64,000 nt of DNA. It comes from Sphingobium sp. CECT 9361. Its GTDB lineage: Bacteria > Pseudomonadota > Alphaproteobacteria > Sphingomonadales > Sphingomonadaceae. Under the pieces are notes generated by a model. The model made no database searches and was not told the DNA's origin. It saw only the letters and a list, made by a program, of their open reading frames with translations. Each line of letters begins with the position of its first letter. The stretch's first letter is position 1. Positions 45,099 through 55,127 of this stretch are shown here, piece by piece. The DNA is taken from the NCBI RefSeq assembly GCF_918741285.1, contig NZ_CAKKNC010000001.1, forward strand, positions 310,001-374,000, given 5' to 3'. A program made the position numbers and the translations under genes.

Positions 45099-46283
45099 AT
45101 GCATTTGCCCGATCCGCCCGATCCCTTCATCCTGTTCGACGACGCCCGTACGCATAATGCCGCGCCTGCGCGGTTGTATCGCGATCCGGTGGAGACGATC
45201 GTTGCGCGCACCTATGCTGAGGTGCAGCCTGCACTCGACCGTATTGGCGAAGCGGCTGACCGCGGCCTGCATGCTGCCGGGTACATCGGCTATGATGCCG
45301 CCTTCGCGCTGGAAAGTCGCCTCGCGTCGTTGCAGCGCGCCCCTGGCGCGCAGGATATGCCATTGATCTGGTTCGGTCTGTTCGATGGCTTCCGCTTTGT
45401 GGCACCGGAAGATGTGCCTGCGATGCTGCCTCCGGTGGCCGACGCCCATGCCGGATCGCCGGTGCCGCTGATCGACGAAGCAGCTTATGCGCAGGCCTTT
45501 GCCGATGTGCAGGAAGCGATCCGGTCCGGCGACATCTATCAGGTGAATCTGGCGTTCCCTTGCGATGTGCCGCTGCATGGCGATCCGCGGGAAATTTATG
45601 CGGCGATACGTCCGCATGCACGGGCAGGTTACGGCGGTATCCTGTTTACGGGTGACGACTGGCTGCTCTCTTTCTCGCCCGAACTGTTTTTTACGCTGGT
45701 GCGGGGACAACTGACGGCGCGACCCATGAAGGGAACGGCGTTACGGGGTGCCGATGCTGCCACAGACGAGGCGGCGATGACGCACCTGCGCGAAGATCCC
45801 AAGCAGCGTGCCGAAAATCTGATGATCGTCGATCTGCTGCGGAACGACCTGTCGCGGGTTTCGCGGGCGGGGAGCGTTACGGTGCCGGAGCTGTTCCATG
45901 TCGAAACCTATCCGACGGTGCATCAGATGACATCGACCGTCCGTGCCCGGATATTGCCCGGATTGTCGGCAATCGATGTCCTGCGCACGATCTTCCCCTG
46001 CGGATCGATTACCGGCGCCCCAAAAGTGCGGGCGATGGAAGTGATCGGCGCAGTCGAGCCGCACATGCGCGGACCCTATACCGGGGCCATCGGGCGAATC
46101 GATGTCGACGGCAATGCCGCCTTCAATGTTGCCATCCGTACCATTTCCGTCAAAACAGGATCGAAAACCGGACGGATTGGGCTTGGGTCGGGGGTTATCG
46201 TGGATTCCGCGCGCGATGCGGAATGGCGCGAATGCCTCGACAAAGGACGGTTCCTCGATCCCTTGCAGGCGAATATGGAATGA
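45099..46283 (+). CDS. pabB: Aminodeoxychorismate synthase component I
   Basis: A 394-residue chorismate-utilising enzyme that, with a glutamine amidotransferase, makes 4-amino-4-deoxychorismate for folate. Motifs: IRSGDIYQVNLAF, FSPELFF, ARPMKGTALRG, ENLMIVDLLRNDLSRV, ETYPTVHQMTSTV and FPCGSITGAPKVRAMEVI. The start MHLPDPPDPF lacks the long N-terminal part seen in some relatives. It overlaps pabC by four bases. Confidence 0.95.
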   Translation: MHLPDPPDPFILFDDARTHNAAPARLYRDPVETIVARTYAEVQPALDRIGEAADRGLHAAGYIGYDAAFALESRLASLQRAPGAQDMPLIWFGLFDGFRFVAPEDVPAMLPPVADAHAGSPVPLIDEAAYAQAFADVQEAIRSGDIYQVNLAFPCDVPLHGDPREIYAAIRPHARAGYGGILFTGDDWLLSFSPELFFTLVRGQLTARPMKGTALRGADAATDEAAMTHLREDPKQRAENLMIVDLLRNDLSRVSRAGSVTVPELFHVETYPTVHQMTSTVRARILPGLSAIDVLRTIFPCGSITGAPKVRAMEVIGAVEPHMRGPYTGAIGRIDVDGNAAFNVAIRTISVKTGSKTGRIGLGSGVIVDSARDAEWRECLDKGRFLDPLQANME

Positions 46284-46954
46284 GTGGAACGACGACGATC
46301 ACGGCAGATGCACGACCCGGCGCGGACGAAGTCGAAGCCCGATACGATCTGATGGAGACAATGGCGTTCGATCCGCTGGAAGGAGTTCGCCTGCTCGACC
46401 TGCATATGGATCGGCTGAAAGGCAGCGCCGAAGCGCTGGGTTTCACGTTCGACCGGCACAATGCGCGCAATGAATTGCAGGCGGCGACCTTTCGCCTGCG
46501 CGAACGCAGCCGGGTGCGGATGCTGGTGTCGCGGCGAGGATCGGTGGCGATCGAAGTGCGCGAGCATCGGACCTGGCCCGAAGCGATCATGCGAGTCGCT
46601 GTGGTGCGCTGCCCGGCATCTGCAGATGATTTCCGATTGGCGCACAAAACGACGGATCGGTCCATCTACAGGCAAGCGCTTAAAGCGGGACGCACCTACG
46701 AAGTATTGATGACCGATGCGTCGGGCTATCTGACCGAAGGCTGTTTCTCCTCTATTTTCGTGGAGCGGGGCGACAAGCTGGTTACCCCGCCGCTACGCCG
46801 TGGCCTCTTGCCCGGTATTTTGCGGCAGAGCCTGATCGATCAGGGCCATGCGATCGAAGGCGACTTGCGGCCATACGATCTGGAAAACGGCTTCTACATC
46901 GGCAATGCGTCGCGCGGGATGGTTGCGGCGCAAAAGGTGCCCGTGGGCGGATAA
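46280..46954 (+). CDS. pabC: Aminodeoxychorismate lyase-like class IV aminotransferase
   Basis: A 224-residue PLP enzyme. The likely PLP Lys is in RLAHKTTDRSIY, and EVLMTDASGYLTEGCFSSIF with TPPLRRGLLPGILR are fold-type IV motifs. The ATG overlaps the pabB stop codon (ATGA), which supports the lyase role releasing p-aminobenzoate rather than a branched-chain aminotransferase role. In some bacteria these two are one fused chain. Confidence 0.88.
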   Translation: MSGTTTITADARPGADEVEARYDLMETMAFDPLEGVRLLDLHMDRLKGSAEALGFTFDRHNARNELQAATFRLRERSRVRMLVSRRGSVAIEVREHRTWPEAIMRVAVVRCPASADDFRLAHKTTDRSIYRQALKAGRTYEVLMTDASGYLTEGCFSSIFVERGDKLVTPPLRRGLLPGILRQSLIDQGHAIEGDLRPYDLENGFYIGNASRGMVAAQKVPVGG

Positions 46955-46997
46955 TTCGCCACCAAAGCCGGTTGCCCCTCACTAGATTGCGCATTAA

Positions 46998-48260
<1,263 letters not shown>

Positions 48261-48287
48261 GGGCGATTCGAAACGATCAGTTTCATT

Positions 48288-48309
48288 CCCGCACCTTGTT
48301 TGGTGCGGG
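48288..48309. other. Hairpin after aatA
   Basis: CCCGCACC (48288-48295) and GGTGCGGG (48302-48309) form an exact 8-bp stem with a six-base loop 28 bases after the aatA stop codon, but without a T tract. It may still end transcription in this GC-rich genome or protect the 3' end. Confidence 0.45.
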
Positions 48310-48437
48310 TGCAGCGTTATATACGTTTCCAACAGCAACCTTGTTGGAATGCAGTTCATCGATTTTTCCGGCGGCTTTGTCGCTCGGTTGTGATGTCGAT
48401 CACCGCATTCACGCAGGGGCAATGCAACTTTTCCTAA

Positions 48438-48454
48438 CCAGTCACCGTAACTGG
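48438..48454. promoter_or_regulatory. 17-bp near-palindrome upstream of the msrA unit
   Basis: CCAGTCACCGTAACTGG reads nearly the same on both strands (one mismatched pair) and lies 30 bases before the start codon at 48484, where an operator would be placed. Confidence 0.4.
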
Positions 48455-48483
48455 AAGTGAAGCAGACAAGAAAGGTACGCGAC

Positions 48484-48642
48484 ATGGTCGCATTCTTGAA
48501 ATCGGACCTGTTCATGAAATTCATGGGCGGTTTTGTTCTTGGCACGGTGGGGTTTTTGACCCTTAATCCTGCCGGAGCACAATCGCATCAGGATGACCGA
48601 CCTGCTGCCCACGTTCAGGAGCGGAGTTATGCAGACCTATAA
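48484..48642 (+). CDS. Small membrane/secreted protein ahead of msrA
   Basis: A 52-residue protein starting MVAFLKSDLF with one hydrophobic segment (FMGGFVLGTVGFLTLN) and a polar tail (QSHQDDRPAAHVQERSYADL). AAAGG lies upstream. Its 3' end overlaps the msrA start by 14 bases, which suggests translational coupling. I do not recognise the family; it could be a membrane-anchored partner or a leader. Confidence 0.6.
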   Translation: MVAFLKSDLFMKFMGGFVLGTVGFLTLNPAGAQSHQDDRPAAHVQERSYADL

Positions 48643-49336
48643 AAGCCTTGTTCTCGCAATAGCCGTCGGTGGCGGCATGATGGGTGCCGTGTGGCACTAT
48701 GCACCGGGAGCGATCCCATCGGCAATGGCCGCCGAAAAGGTCGTTACTGCTCCAGTTCCGCGTGTAGACGCACCGCCATCGGGCAAGATGGAAACGGCGG
48801 TATTTGCCGGGGGGTGCTACTGGGGCGTCGAAGGCGTTTTCAGCCATGTCAAAGGCGTACGCCGAGTCGAGCCGGGATTTGCGGGCGGCCCCGCGAATCG
48901 CAAAGTGAACTATGACATTGTCAGCAACGGCGACACCGGCTTTGCCGAGGCCGTGCGTGTGACCTACGATCCTCGCCAAGTGAGCTATGGCACGTTGATG
49001 CGCGTGTTCTTCTCGGTCGTCGCGGACCCTACGACGCTGAATTACCAAGGCCCCGACCATGGGACGCAATATCGCAGTGCGCTTTTCCCCACCAATCCCG
49101 CTCAAGCGAAAGCGGCCAGCGCCTATCTGGCGCAGCTTGGCCAGGGGCGTGTGTGGAAAGGCAAGATCGTGACGAAGGTGGAGCGGCTTAACGGCTTTCA
49201 GCTAGCCGATGCCTATCATCAGGATTTCATGAAGAACAATCCGCGCCACCCCTACATCCTGCGGTGGGATGCGCCGAAAGTGGCGGCGTTCAAACAGATT
49301 TTTCCGCAGATTTACAGCCCGAACTGGGTAAGCTGA
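48629..49336 (+). CDS. msrA: Periplasmic peptide-methionine (S)-S-oxide reductase
   Basis: A 235-residue MsrA with an N-terminal signal/anchor (residues 5-22 hydrophobic, then cleavage near AMAAE), catalytic Cys63 in FAGGCYWGVEG, the GDTGFAEAVRVTYDP and GPDHGTQYRSALF segments and a C-terminal YHQDFMKNNPRHPY. Export indicates repair of oxidised methionines in envelope proteins. The start at 48629 is supported by GAGCGGAG upstream. Confidence 0.92.
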   Translation: MQTYKSLVLAIAVGGGMMGAVWHYAPGAIPSAMAAEKVVTAPVPRVDAPPSGKMETAVFAGGCYWGVEGVFSHVKGVRRVEPGFAGGPANRKVNYDIVSNGDTGFAEAVRVTYDPRQVSYGTLMRVFFSVVADPTTLNYQGPDHGTQYRSALFPTNPAQAKAASAYLAQLGQGRVWKGKIVTKVERLNGFQLADAYHQDFMKNNPRHPYILRWDAPKVAAFKQIFPQIYSPNWVS

Positions 49337-49350
49337 GTTAGCCGATAGCG

Positions 49351-49383
49351 AGAAACCCTTCCCTTTGTCAGGGAAGGGTTTCT
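49351..49383. terminator. Bidirectional terminator after msrA
   Basis: A perfect 14-bp stem (AGAAACCCTTCCCT at 49351-49364 with 49370-49383) with a five-base loop and TCT-rich flank. It lies 14 bases after the msrA stop codon and 12 bases from that of the convergent lmo0937-type gene. Confidence 0.85.
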
Positions 49384-49394
49384 TGTATCTCAGC

Positions 49395-49544
49395 CTAAAC
49401 GCCGCGACGCCCGGTAAAGAGCTGATAAATGCCAACGATTAGCGCCAGCACCAGCAGAATGTGGATGAGTCCGCCTGCAATGTGGAAGGCGAAAAAGCCC
49501 AAAGCCCACAATATCAGCAAGATGATTGCGATCGTCCAGATCAT
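49395..49544 (-). CDS. lmo0937-family small membrane protein (DUF5670)
   Basis: A 49-residue protein starting MIWTIAIILLILWALGFFAF, with a second helix (HIAGGLIHILLVLALIVGIYQLF) and ending TGRRGV. The whole length matches the lmo0937 family, two-helix stress-induced proteins of unknown role. AGGAAAGGA stands before the ATG, and an EcfG-type promoter lies 47 bases upstream of the start codon (-10 end to ATG), making general-stress control likely. Confidence 0.85.
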   Translation of the reverse strand: MIWTIAIILLILWALGFFAFHIAGGLIHILLVLALIVGIYQLFTGRRGV

Positions 49545-49590
49545 GTGCGTTTCCTTTCCTGCCGTCGGCACTTGCCGAGACTTAGAAATG

Positions 49591-49616
49591 AAACGTCAAG
49601 TCCACCCAATCGTTCC
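49591..49616 (-). promoter_or_regulatory. EcfG (general stress sigma factor) promoter
   Basis: Read on the minus strand: GGAAC, 16 bases, CGTTT (GGAAC at 49616-49612, CGTTT at 49595-49591). This equals the alphaproteobacterial EcfG consensus GGAAC-N16/17-CGTT without mismatch and is correctly placed before the lmo0937-type gene. Confidence 0.85.
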
Positions 49617-49680
49617 GTCATCGCCACGAATGGGGCCGCGATAAAGGCGGACGGCAACCCTGCCATCCGCCAGTGATCGC

Positions 49681-50226
49681 TTATTTCGGCGAGAGCACCA
49701 TCAGCATCTGACGGCCTTCCATGCGCGGATAGGCTTCGATCTTGGCGATTTCGACTACATTTTCCGCCACACGCTGCAACAGGGCCATGCCGAGTTGCTG
49801 ATGCGAAAGCTCACGACCGCGGAAACGCAGGGTAATCTTTACCTTGTCGCCTTCCTCGATGAACGCATGGACCTTCTTCATCTTCGTATCATAATCATGA
49901 TCGTCAATGTTCGGACGCATTTTGATCTCCTTGATCTCCTGCGTCTTCTGAGTCTTGCGGGCGATATTCGCCTTTTTCTGGGCTTCGTATTTGAATTTGC
50001 CGACGTCCAGGAATTTGCACACTGGCGGATCGGCGTTCGGGGAGACTTCGACCAGGTCCAGGCCCACTTCGGCGGCCTGCTCGATCGCTTCCTGCGTAAA
50101 CATCACGCCCAGATTTTCGCCCTCTTCATCGATCACGCGCACCTTGGGAACGCTGATGAATTCATTGTAGCGGGGGCCGGATTTCGGCATCGGCGCCAAT
50201 GGGCGGCGCATCATCGGGGGACGTAT
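49681..50226 (-). CDS. infC: Translation initiation factor IF-3, probable ATA start
   Basis: A 181-residue factor that checks start codon pairing on the 30S subunit. Typical motifs: [60 protein letters not shown] and [12 protein letters not shown]. The best ribosome-binding site (CAGGAGAG) lies eight bases before an ATA at 50226, whereas the first ATG of this frame (50262) has none and the ATGATG at 50214 is too far away. A rare start codon is expected for infC, which regulates itself through start codon discrimination. Confidence 0.93.
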   Translation of the reverse strand: MRPPMMRRPLAPMPKSGPRYNEFISVPKVRVIDEEGENLGVMFTQEAIEQAAEVGLDLVEVSPNADPPVCKFLDVGKFKYEAQKKANIARKTQKTQEIKEIKMRPNIDDHDYDTKMKKVHAFIEEGDKVKITLRFRGRELSHQQLGMALLQRVAENVVEIAKIEAYPRMEGRQMLMVLSPK

Positions 50227-50240
50227 AGCAGACTCTCCTG
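50224..50240 (-). promoter_or_regulatory. Shine-Dalgarno and ATA start of infC
   Basis: Minus strand reads CAGGAGAGTCTGCT then ATA. AGGAG-to-ATA spacing is eight bases, standard for initiation. Confidence 0.7.
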
Positions 50241-50283
50241 TGGTCGTTGAAACAAAGGACATATAGCGCGTTTAAGGAATGTC

Positions 50284-50325
50284 GAAAAGGGCCGCGTGCT
50301 CTGCGAGACTCGAAGAGCAGCGGCC
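50284..50325 (-). terminator. Hairpin with U tract between thrS and infC
   Basis: On the minus strand GGCCGC-TGCTCT pairs with AGAGCA-(C)-GCGGCC around an 11-base loop and is followed by CTTTT. It starts 15 bases after the thrS stop codon and may end the thrS message or attenuate infC. Confidence 0.6.
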
Positions 50326-50340
50326 TGTGACATCAGCGCC

Positions 50341-52335
50341 TCACTGCATATCGGGTGGTGTGGCCAATTTTGCAAGGCTTTCGATGGCGTCTTCCAGCGA
50401 CAGCACGGCCTGAGCCTGCTCGCCCAGTGTCCGCATCGCGACCGTGCCTTCGTCTGCTTCCCGCTTGCCCACGACCAGCAGTTTGGGGACTTTTGCAAGG
50501 CTGTGCTCGCGCACCTTGTAGTTGATTTTCTCGTTGCGCAGGTCGAGTTCGGCTCGGATGCCTGAGGCGCGCAGCTTCTCCACTACGTCGCGGGCATAGT
50601 CATCGGCGTCGGACACGATGGTCGCGACGACTGCCTGTACGGGCGCGAGCCAGACGGGGAAACGACCGGCATGATGCTCGATCAATATGCCGATGAACCG
50701 CTCGAACGTGCCAAGGATGGCGCGATGGAGCATGACGGGACGATGCCGTTCGCCGTCTTCGCCGACATAGCTGGCGTCGAGTCGTTCGGGCAGGACGTAG
50801 TCGAGCTGGATCGTGCCGCACTGCCACGTCCGCCCGATCGCGTCGGTCAGGTGGAATTCCAGCTTGGGCGAATAGAACGCGCCTTCGCCGGGCAGCTCTT
50901 CCCAGCCATATTCGGGACCGGCGCGACCGGCCTGCGCTACCGCGTCGCGCAGGCTCTGTTCAGCCTTGTCCCACATTTCCTCGGAGCCGAAGCGCTTTTC
51001 GGGGCGCAACGCCAGCTTGATCGCATAGCTTTCGAAGCCCAGATCTTTGTAGATCGTGTCGAGCAGGTTGCAGAACAGCCGCACTTCCTCGACGATCTGA
51101 TCCTCGCGGCAGAAGATATGCGCGTCGTCCTGCGTAAACTGGCGCACGCGCATGATGCCGTGGAGCGCGCCATGCGGCTCATTGCGGTGGCAGCAGCCGA
51201 ATTCAGCGAGGCGCAGCGGCAAGTCGCGGTAGCTCTTGATACCCTGACGGAAGATCAGGACGTGCGCGGGGCAGTTCATGGGCTTCAGCGCCATCAGGTC
51301 GGACTTGCCGGACAGCACCGGGCCTTCATCTTCCGTGTTCGGCACTTCGTCCGGCACAACGAACATGTTCTCGCGATATTTGCCCCAGTGGCCGGACTGC
51401 TCCCATTGGCGCGCGTCCATCAATTGCGGGGTTTTGACTTCGCGATAGCCTGCGTCGTCGAGCTTGCGGCGCATATACGCTTCTAGCTGACGCCAGACGA
51501 TGTAGCCCTTGGGATGCCAGAAGACCGAGCCTTGCGCTTCGCTCTGCAAATGGAACAGGTCCATTTCCTGCGCGATCTTGCGATGGTCGCGCTTGGCGGC
51601 TTCTTCGAGGCGTATCAGATGCGCGTCTAGCTGCTTCTTGCTCAGCCAGCCGGTGCCGTAGATGCGGCTGAGCATCGCGTTGTTCTGATCGCCACGCCAA
51701 TAGGCGCCCGATACGCGCGTCAGCTTGAATGCCTGCGGATCAACTTTGCCGGTGGAAGCCAGATGCGGCCCGCGGCACATGTCGAGCCATTCGTTGCCGG
51801 ACCAGTAGACCGTCAGTTCCTCGCCATCGGGCAGACCGGCTGCCCACTCGGCCTTGAAGCTTTCGCCTTCGGCCGTCCAGCGCGCGATAAGGTCTTCGCG
51901 TGACCATACTTCGCGGCGCAAGGGCTTGTCGGCGGCGATGATCTTGCGCATCGCCTCTTCGATGGCGGGCAGATCTTCGTCGGTGAACGGACGATCCTTC
52001 GGCGCGAAGTCGTAATAGAAGCCGTCGTCGGTGGACGGGCCGAAGGTGATCTGCGTACCCGGAAACACCGCCTGCACCGCTTCGGCCAGGATATGCGCGT
52101 AATCGTGGCGTACCAGTTCGAGTGCGTCGGCTTCGTCGCGCGCGGTGACGAGCGAAAGCTGCGCATCGGCGTCCAACGGGCGCATGATGTCGCGCAGCTC
52201 GCCGTCGACCTTGGCCGCCAGCGCTGCCTTGGCAAGCCCCGGCCCGATGGCCGCTGCAATCTCCGCCGGGGTAGTGCCGGGCGCGACTTCGCGCACGGAA
52301 CCATCGGGCAGGCTGATCTTGAGCAACTGGGACAT
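50341..52335 (-). CDS. thrS: Threonyl-tRNA synthetase
   Basis: A 664-residue class II synthetase with all domains: N-terminal TGS ([20 protein letters not shown]), editing domain ([17 protein letters not shown] and the zinc-like HIL/C motif region), class II core with the zinc ligands in [10 protein letters not shown], motif 2 [17 protein letters not shown], motif 3 and an anticodon-binding domain ending at LATPPDMQ. It precedes infC as in E. coli. Confidence 0.97.
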   Translation of the reverse strand: MSQLLKISLPDGSVREVAPGTTPAEIAAAIGPGLAKAALAAKVDGELRDIMRPLDADAQLSLVTARDEADALELVRHDYAHILAEAVQAVFPGTQITFGPSTDDGFYYDFAPKDRPFTDEDLPAIEEAMRKIIAADKPLRREVWSREDLIARWTAEGESFKAEWAAGLPDGEELTVYWSGNEWLDMCRGPHLASTGKVDPQAFKLTRVSGAYWRGDQNNAMLSRIYGTGWLSKKQLDAHLIRLEEAAKRDHRKIAQEMDLFHLQSEAQGSVFWHPKGYIVWRQLEAYMRRKLDDAGYREVKTPQLMDARQWEQSGHWGKYRENMFVVPDEVPNTEDEGPVLSGKSDLMALKPMNCPAHVLIFRQGIKSYRDLPLRLAEFGCCHRNEPHGALHGIMRVRQFTQDDAHIFCREDQIVEEVRLFCNLLDTIYKDLGFESYAIKLALRPEKRFGSEEMWDKAEQSLRDAVAQAGRAGPEYGWEELPGEGAFYSPKLEFHLTDAIGRTWQCGTIQLDYVLPERLDASYVGEDGERHRPVMLHRAILGTFERFIGILIEHHAGRFPVWLAPVQAVVATIVSDADDYARDVVEKLRASGIRAELDLRNEKINYKVREHSLAKVPKLLVVGKREADEGTVAMRTLGEQAQAVLSLEDAIESLAKLATPPDMQ

Positions 52336-52483
52336 GAGGAGGGCATTGCCTTTATTCGCGGGGTTTTATGAGCGTTGCATGTGTCCAGCAGTGGCCACGA
52401 AGTCAAGGGCGAGGCCAACTCTCGCTTGACACTATGGCGCGTCCCGGCTTCCTAGCTGCGGGGTCGGATCAGGGGGAACAGTT

Positions 52484-53563
52484 TTGCAGGACGAACAGCA
52501 TAGCGCCTTTGCGTTTCACGGAAGCTGGCGGGAATATGCGCCGATTGCGTTCACCAATCTGCTGCTTACCATCGTGACGCTGGGCATCTACCGGTTCTGG
52601 GCGACGACACGGACGCGGCGTTACCTGTGGGCGCAGACGCGCTTTATCGACGATAGGCTGGAATGGACGGGGACAGGCAAGGAACTGTTCGTCGGCTTTT
52701 TGCTGGTGCTGTTGTTGTTCGGTATTCCGTTCATCTTCTTGCAATTCGGCGCGCAGGCGTTGGTGTTTCAGGGTTATCCGGGCGTTGCCGCGGCGCTGGG
52801 GTTTGTGGCTTTCCTCGCAATTTTTTACCTAACGGGAATCGCGCGATACCGGGCGTTGCGCTATCGCCTTAGCCGTACTTTCTGGCACGGTATTCGCGGC
52901 GGGAGCGATAACCAGGGATGGGGTTTTGGCCTGTCCTATATGTGGAAAACTTTTGTAAGTTATCTGACATTGGGCCTTCTCATTCCATGGTCCATGATGT
53001 CGCTGTGGAATCAACGCTGGCGCGCAATGAGCTTTGGCCCTTTCGCGTTTGCGGCGGACGGTAGTGCCCGTGTCACATTCAAGCGATTCCTGCTTTTCTA
53101 TCTTGCGCCGATATTGTTTTTGCTAATGGGCATCGCAGTTGCAAGCGTGACAGGTGCCGCAATGGGCGGCGTTTTCGTACAATCCAGCTTGCCGCCGGTG
53201 CTACAGATCGTCGTCTTTTTCGTCATTGTGCTAGGCGTATATGTGCTGCTGGGCATGATCGCACTGGCCTATTATTCCGCGTTCATTCGGGAAGCTATAA
53301 GCAAGCTGACGCTAGAAGATCTTTCGTTTACTTTTGAGGCTGGCACCGATGAATGGCTAAAACTGATCTTCGGTGACATTGCGTTAGTGGTCGGCACCCT
53401 TGGCATCGGCGCCATCTTCCTTTCCTATCGCCACTGGGCGTTCTTTATCCGGCATATGGAAGCGACCGGCGAAATCGACTTGAACCGCCTTACGCAATCG
53501 ACCACTCGCACACCGGGTCAAGGCGAAGGGCTGCTCGACGCATTCGATGTCGGCGCGATCTGA
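52484..53563 (+). CDS. DUF898 (YjgN-type) membrane protein
   Basis: A 359-residue protein with about six to seven helices and repeats of the YjgN pattern (FHGSWREYAPIAFTNLLLTIVTLGIYRFWATTRTRRYLW; FGLSYMWKTFVSYLTLGLLIPW; DEWLKLIFGDIALVVGTLGIG). Function unknown. The start is TTG, supported by AGGGGGAAC. A possible promoter, TTGACA at 52426 with TCCTAG 18 bases later, lies upstream. It is paired with the M48 peptidase gene. Confidence 0.85.
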   Translation: MQDEQHSAFAFHGSWREYAPIAFTNLLLTIVTLGIYRFWATTRTRRYLWAQTRFIDDRLEWTGTGKELFVGFLLVLLLFGIPFIFLQFGAQALVFQGYPGVAAALGFVAFLAIFYLTGIARYRALRYRLSRTFWHGIRGGSDNQGWGFGLSYMWKTFVSYLTLGLLIPWSMMSLWNQRWRAMSFGPFAFAADGSARVTFKRFLLFYLAPILFLLMGIAVASVTGAAMGGVFVQSSLPPVLQIVVFFVIVLGVYVLLGMIALAYYSAFIREAISKLTLEDLSFTFEAGTDEWLKLIFGDIALVVGTLGIGAIFLSYRHWAFFIRHMEATGEIDLNRLTQSTTRTPGQGEGLLDAFDVGAI

Positions 53564-53564
53564 T

Positions 53565-54650
53565 ATGGAAGAGGGCACGCCCGACATACGGCCTTGGCAT
53601 TATGACGGGCGCAATGCGTGCCGGTGGCATCCGCGCATTGCAATCGCTGACGACAGCTTTCGACTGATCGGTGAGGATTGGGAGAGCGGTCCCTATCTGT
53701 GGGCCGATCTGATCGCGCTGGATGGTACGGGCGGACGTTCGATTTACGGTCTGAAGGACGAAAGCGGCTGGCGGCTGGGTTTCGACGGGCCGCCGCCGTC
53801 GGACTTCGCTGCGCATTTGCCCAAGCCCGCCCGTTATGGCGGGTGGATCGATGGCGTTGGCCTGACACGCGCTGTAGCGGCATTCGCGGTCGTGGCGGCG
53901 GCGGTGATCTACATCGGCGTGGAGGCACCCGGCTGGATCGCCCCGCTGGTGCCGCGCAGTTGGGAAGAAAAGCTGGGTGAAGCGATGGTCGGCGATTTCG
54001 GCGGACGCTTCTGCCGCACGCCGCAGGGGGTCAAGGCGCTGGATACGCTGATCGCGAAGATGGACCCCGATGCCGACGCGCGTGCAATCGAGATCGCCAA
54101 TGTGCCGATGGTGAACGCGGTGGCGCTGCCTGGTGGCCGCATCATCCTGTTCGACGGGCTGATCCAGGCGGCGGCATCGGGCGATGAAGTCGCAGGCGTA
54201 CTGGGCCATGAGCTGGGCCATGTCCGGCATCGCGATACGATGGCGGGATTGATGCGCCAACTGGGGCTCAGTGTCGTGCTGGGCGGGTTTTCTGGCGATG
54301 TCGGAGGATATGTGAACGGGTTACTGTCGCTCAGCTACGGTCGCGACGCCGAGGCGCGCGCCGATGTGGCGTCGATTGCGACGATGAAGGCTGCGAACAT
54401 ATCGCCCGCCGATACCGCGCAATTTTTCGCGCGCATGAGTAAAGGCGAACCGGAAGCTGGGCGCATGGCGCAAGCGATGACCTGGCTCTCTTCGCATCCC
54501 CTGTCGACCAAACGGCGCGCGCTGTTCGCGGGCAGCGCGGTCAAAGGGCATCGATATGCGCCCGCGCTTTCGCCAAGCGAATGGCAGGCATTGAGGACGA
54601 TGTGTAAAAGCGACCCGACCGTGAAATCGGGTTGGGGCTGGCAGCGTTAG
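53565..54650 (+). CDS. M48-family membrane metallopeptidase
   Basis: A 361-residue protease. An N-terminal soluble domain (about 100 residues, not recognised) precedes a helix (AVAAFAVVAAAVIYIGV) and the peptidase domain with the zinc motif HELGHVRHRD and the third ligand in GRDAEARAD. The zinc motif is complete. The ATG follows the DUF898 stop codon by one base (TGATATG); an in-frame ATG at 53547 is possible. The pair DUF898+M48 recurs in Sphingomonadaceae-like genomes, so a joint membrane quality-control role is plausible. Confidence 0.85.
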   Translation: MEEGTPDIRPWHYDGRNACRWHPRIAIADDSFRLIGEDWESGPYLWADLIALDGTGGRSIYGLKDESGWRLGFDGPPPSDFAAHLPKPARYGGWIDGVGLTRAVAAFAVVAAAVIYIGVEAPGWIAPLVPRSWEEKLGEAMVGDFGGRFCRTPQGVKALDTLIAKMDPDADARAIEIANVPMVNAVALPGGRIILFDGLIQAAASGDEVAGVLGHELGHVRHRDTMAGLMRQLGLSVVLGGFSGDVGGYVNGLLSLSYGRDAEARADVASIATMKAANISPADTAQFFARMSKGEPEAGRMAQAMTWLSSHPLSTKRRALFAGSAVKGHRYAPALSPSEWQALRTMCKSDPTVKSGWGWQR

Positions 54651-55027
54651 GCGGCTATTTCTCCGGCGTTGCCCGTCAGTACCCAATGTTCGGCGTCGAT
54701 AGCGCTGTCGAACATCATCGCCTGATCGCGGACCAATATGCGCCGCGTCTGCATGCGCGAGAGCGAGCTGCCGGTGACGACGGCAATTCGGCGGGACTTG
54801 ATCGGGGCGCTTGCGATAACATGCTGAAAGCAGGCAACCACCTCCTGCGCCTGCAATGTGCATTCGCTGGTGTCGACCAGCATGCTGTGCTCGCCGGAGC
54901 GATAGCCAAGATTTGCCACCATGACCTGGACTTCGTTACCGAAGGCTTTGACCTCGTCAGCCATCAAAAAGCCCGATAGCTTTACGCGCAGAAGTTTGTT
55001 CGTTGTATCTACAGTAATGCTATACAT
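54647..55027 (-). CDS. STAS/SpoIIAA-like domain protein
   Basis: A 126-residue protein starting MYSITVDTTNKLLRVKLSGFL, the beta-strand start of STAS-like domains, followed by SMLVDTSECTLQAQEVVA, which fits the phosphorylatable Ser region, and RRIAVVTGSSLSRMQTRRI. GGGAGG precedes the ATG. The role is unknown; some family members bind lipids or act in anti-anti-sigma control. Confidence 0.6.
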   Translation of the reverse strand: MYSITVDTTNKLLRVKLSGFLMADEVKAFGNEVQVMVANLGYRSGEHSMLVDTSECTLQAQEVVACFQHVIASAPIKSRRIAVVTGSSLSRMQTRRILVRDQAMMFDSAIDAEHWVLTGNAGEIAA

Positions 55028-55127
55028 CGTGATCCTCCCTATGTCCGGCTTAGTTCGGCTTCCTTGCCAATGGGTTAAGTGCATCGGGGGGGTCGAAAAA
55101 ACATCCGTGTGGGTGCATAGCGACCCT

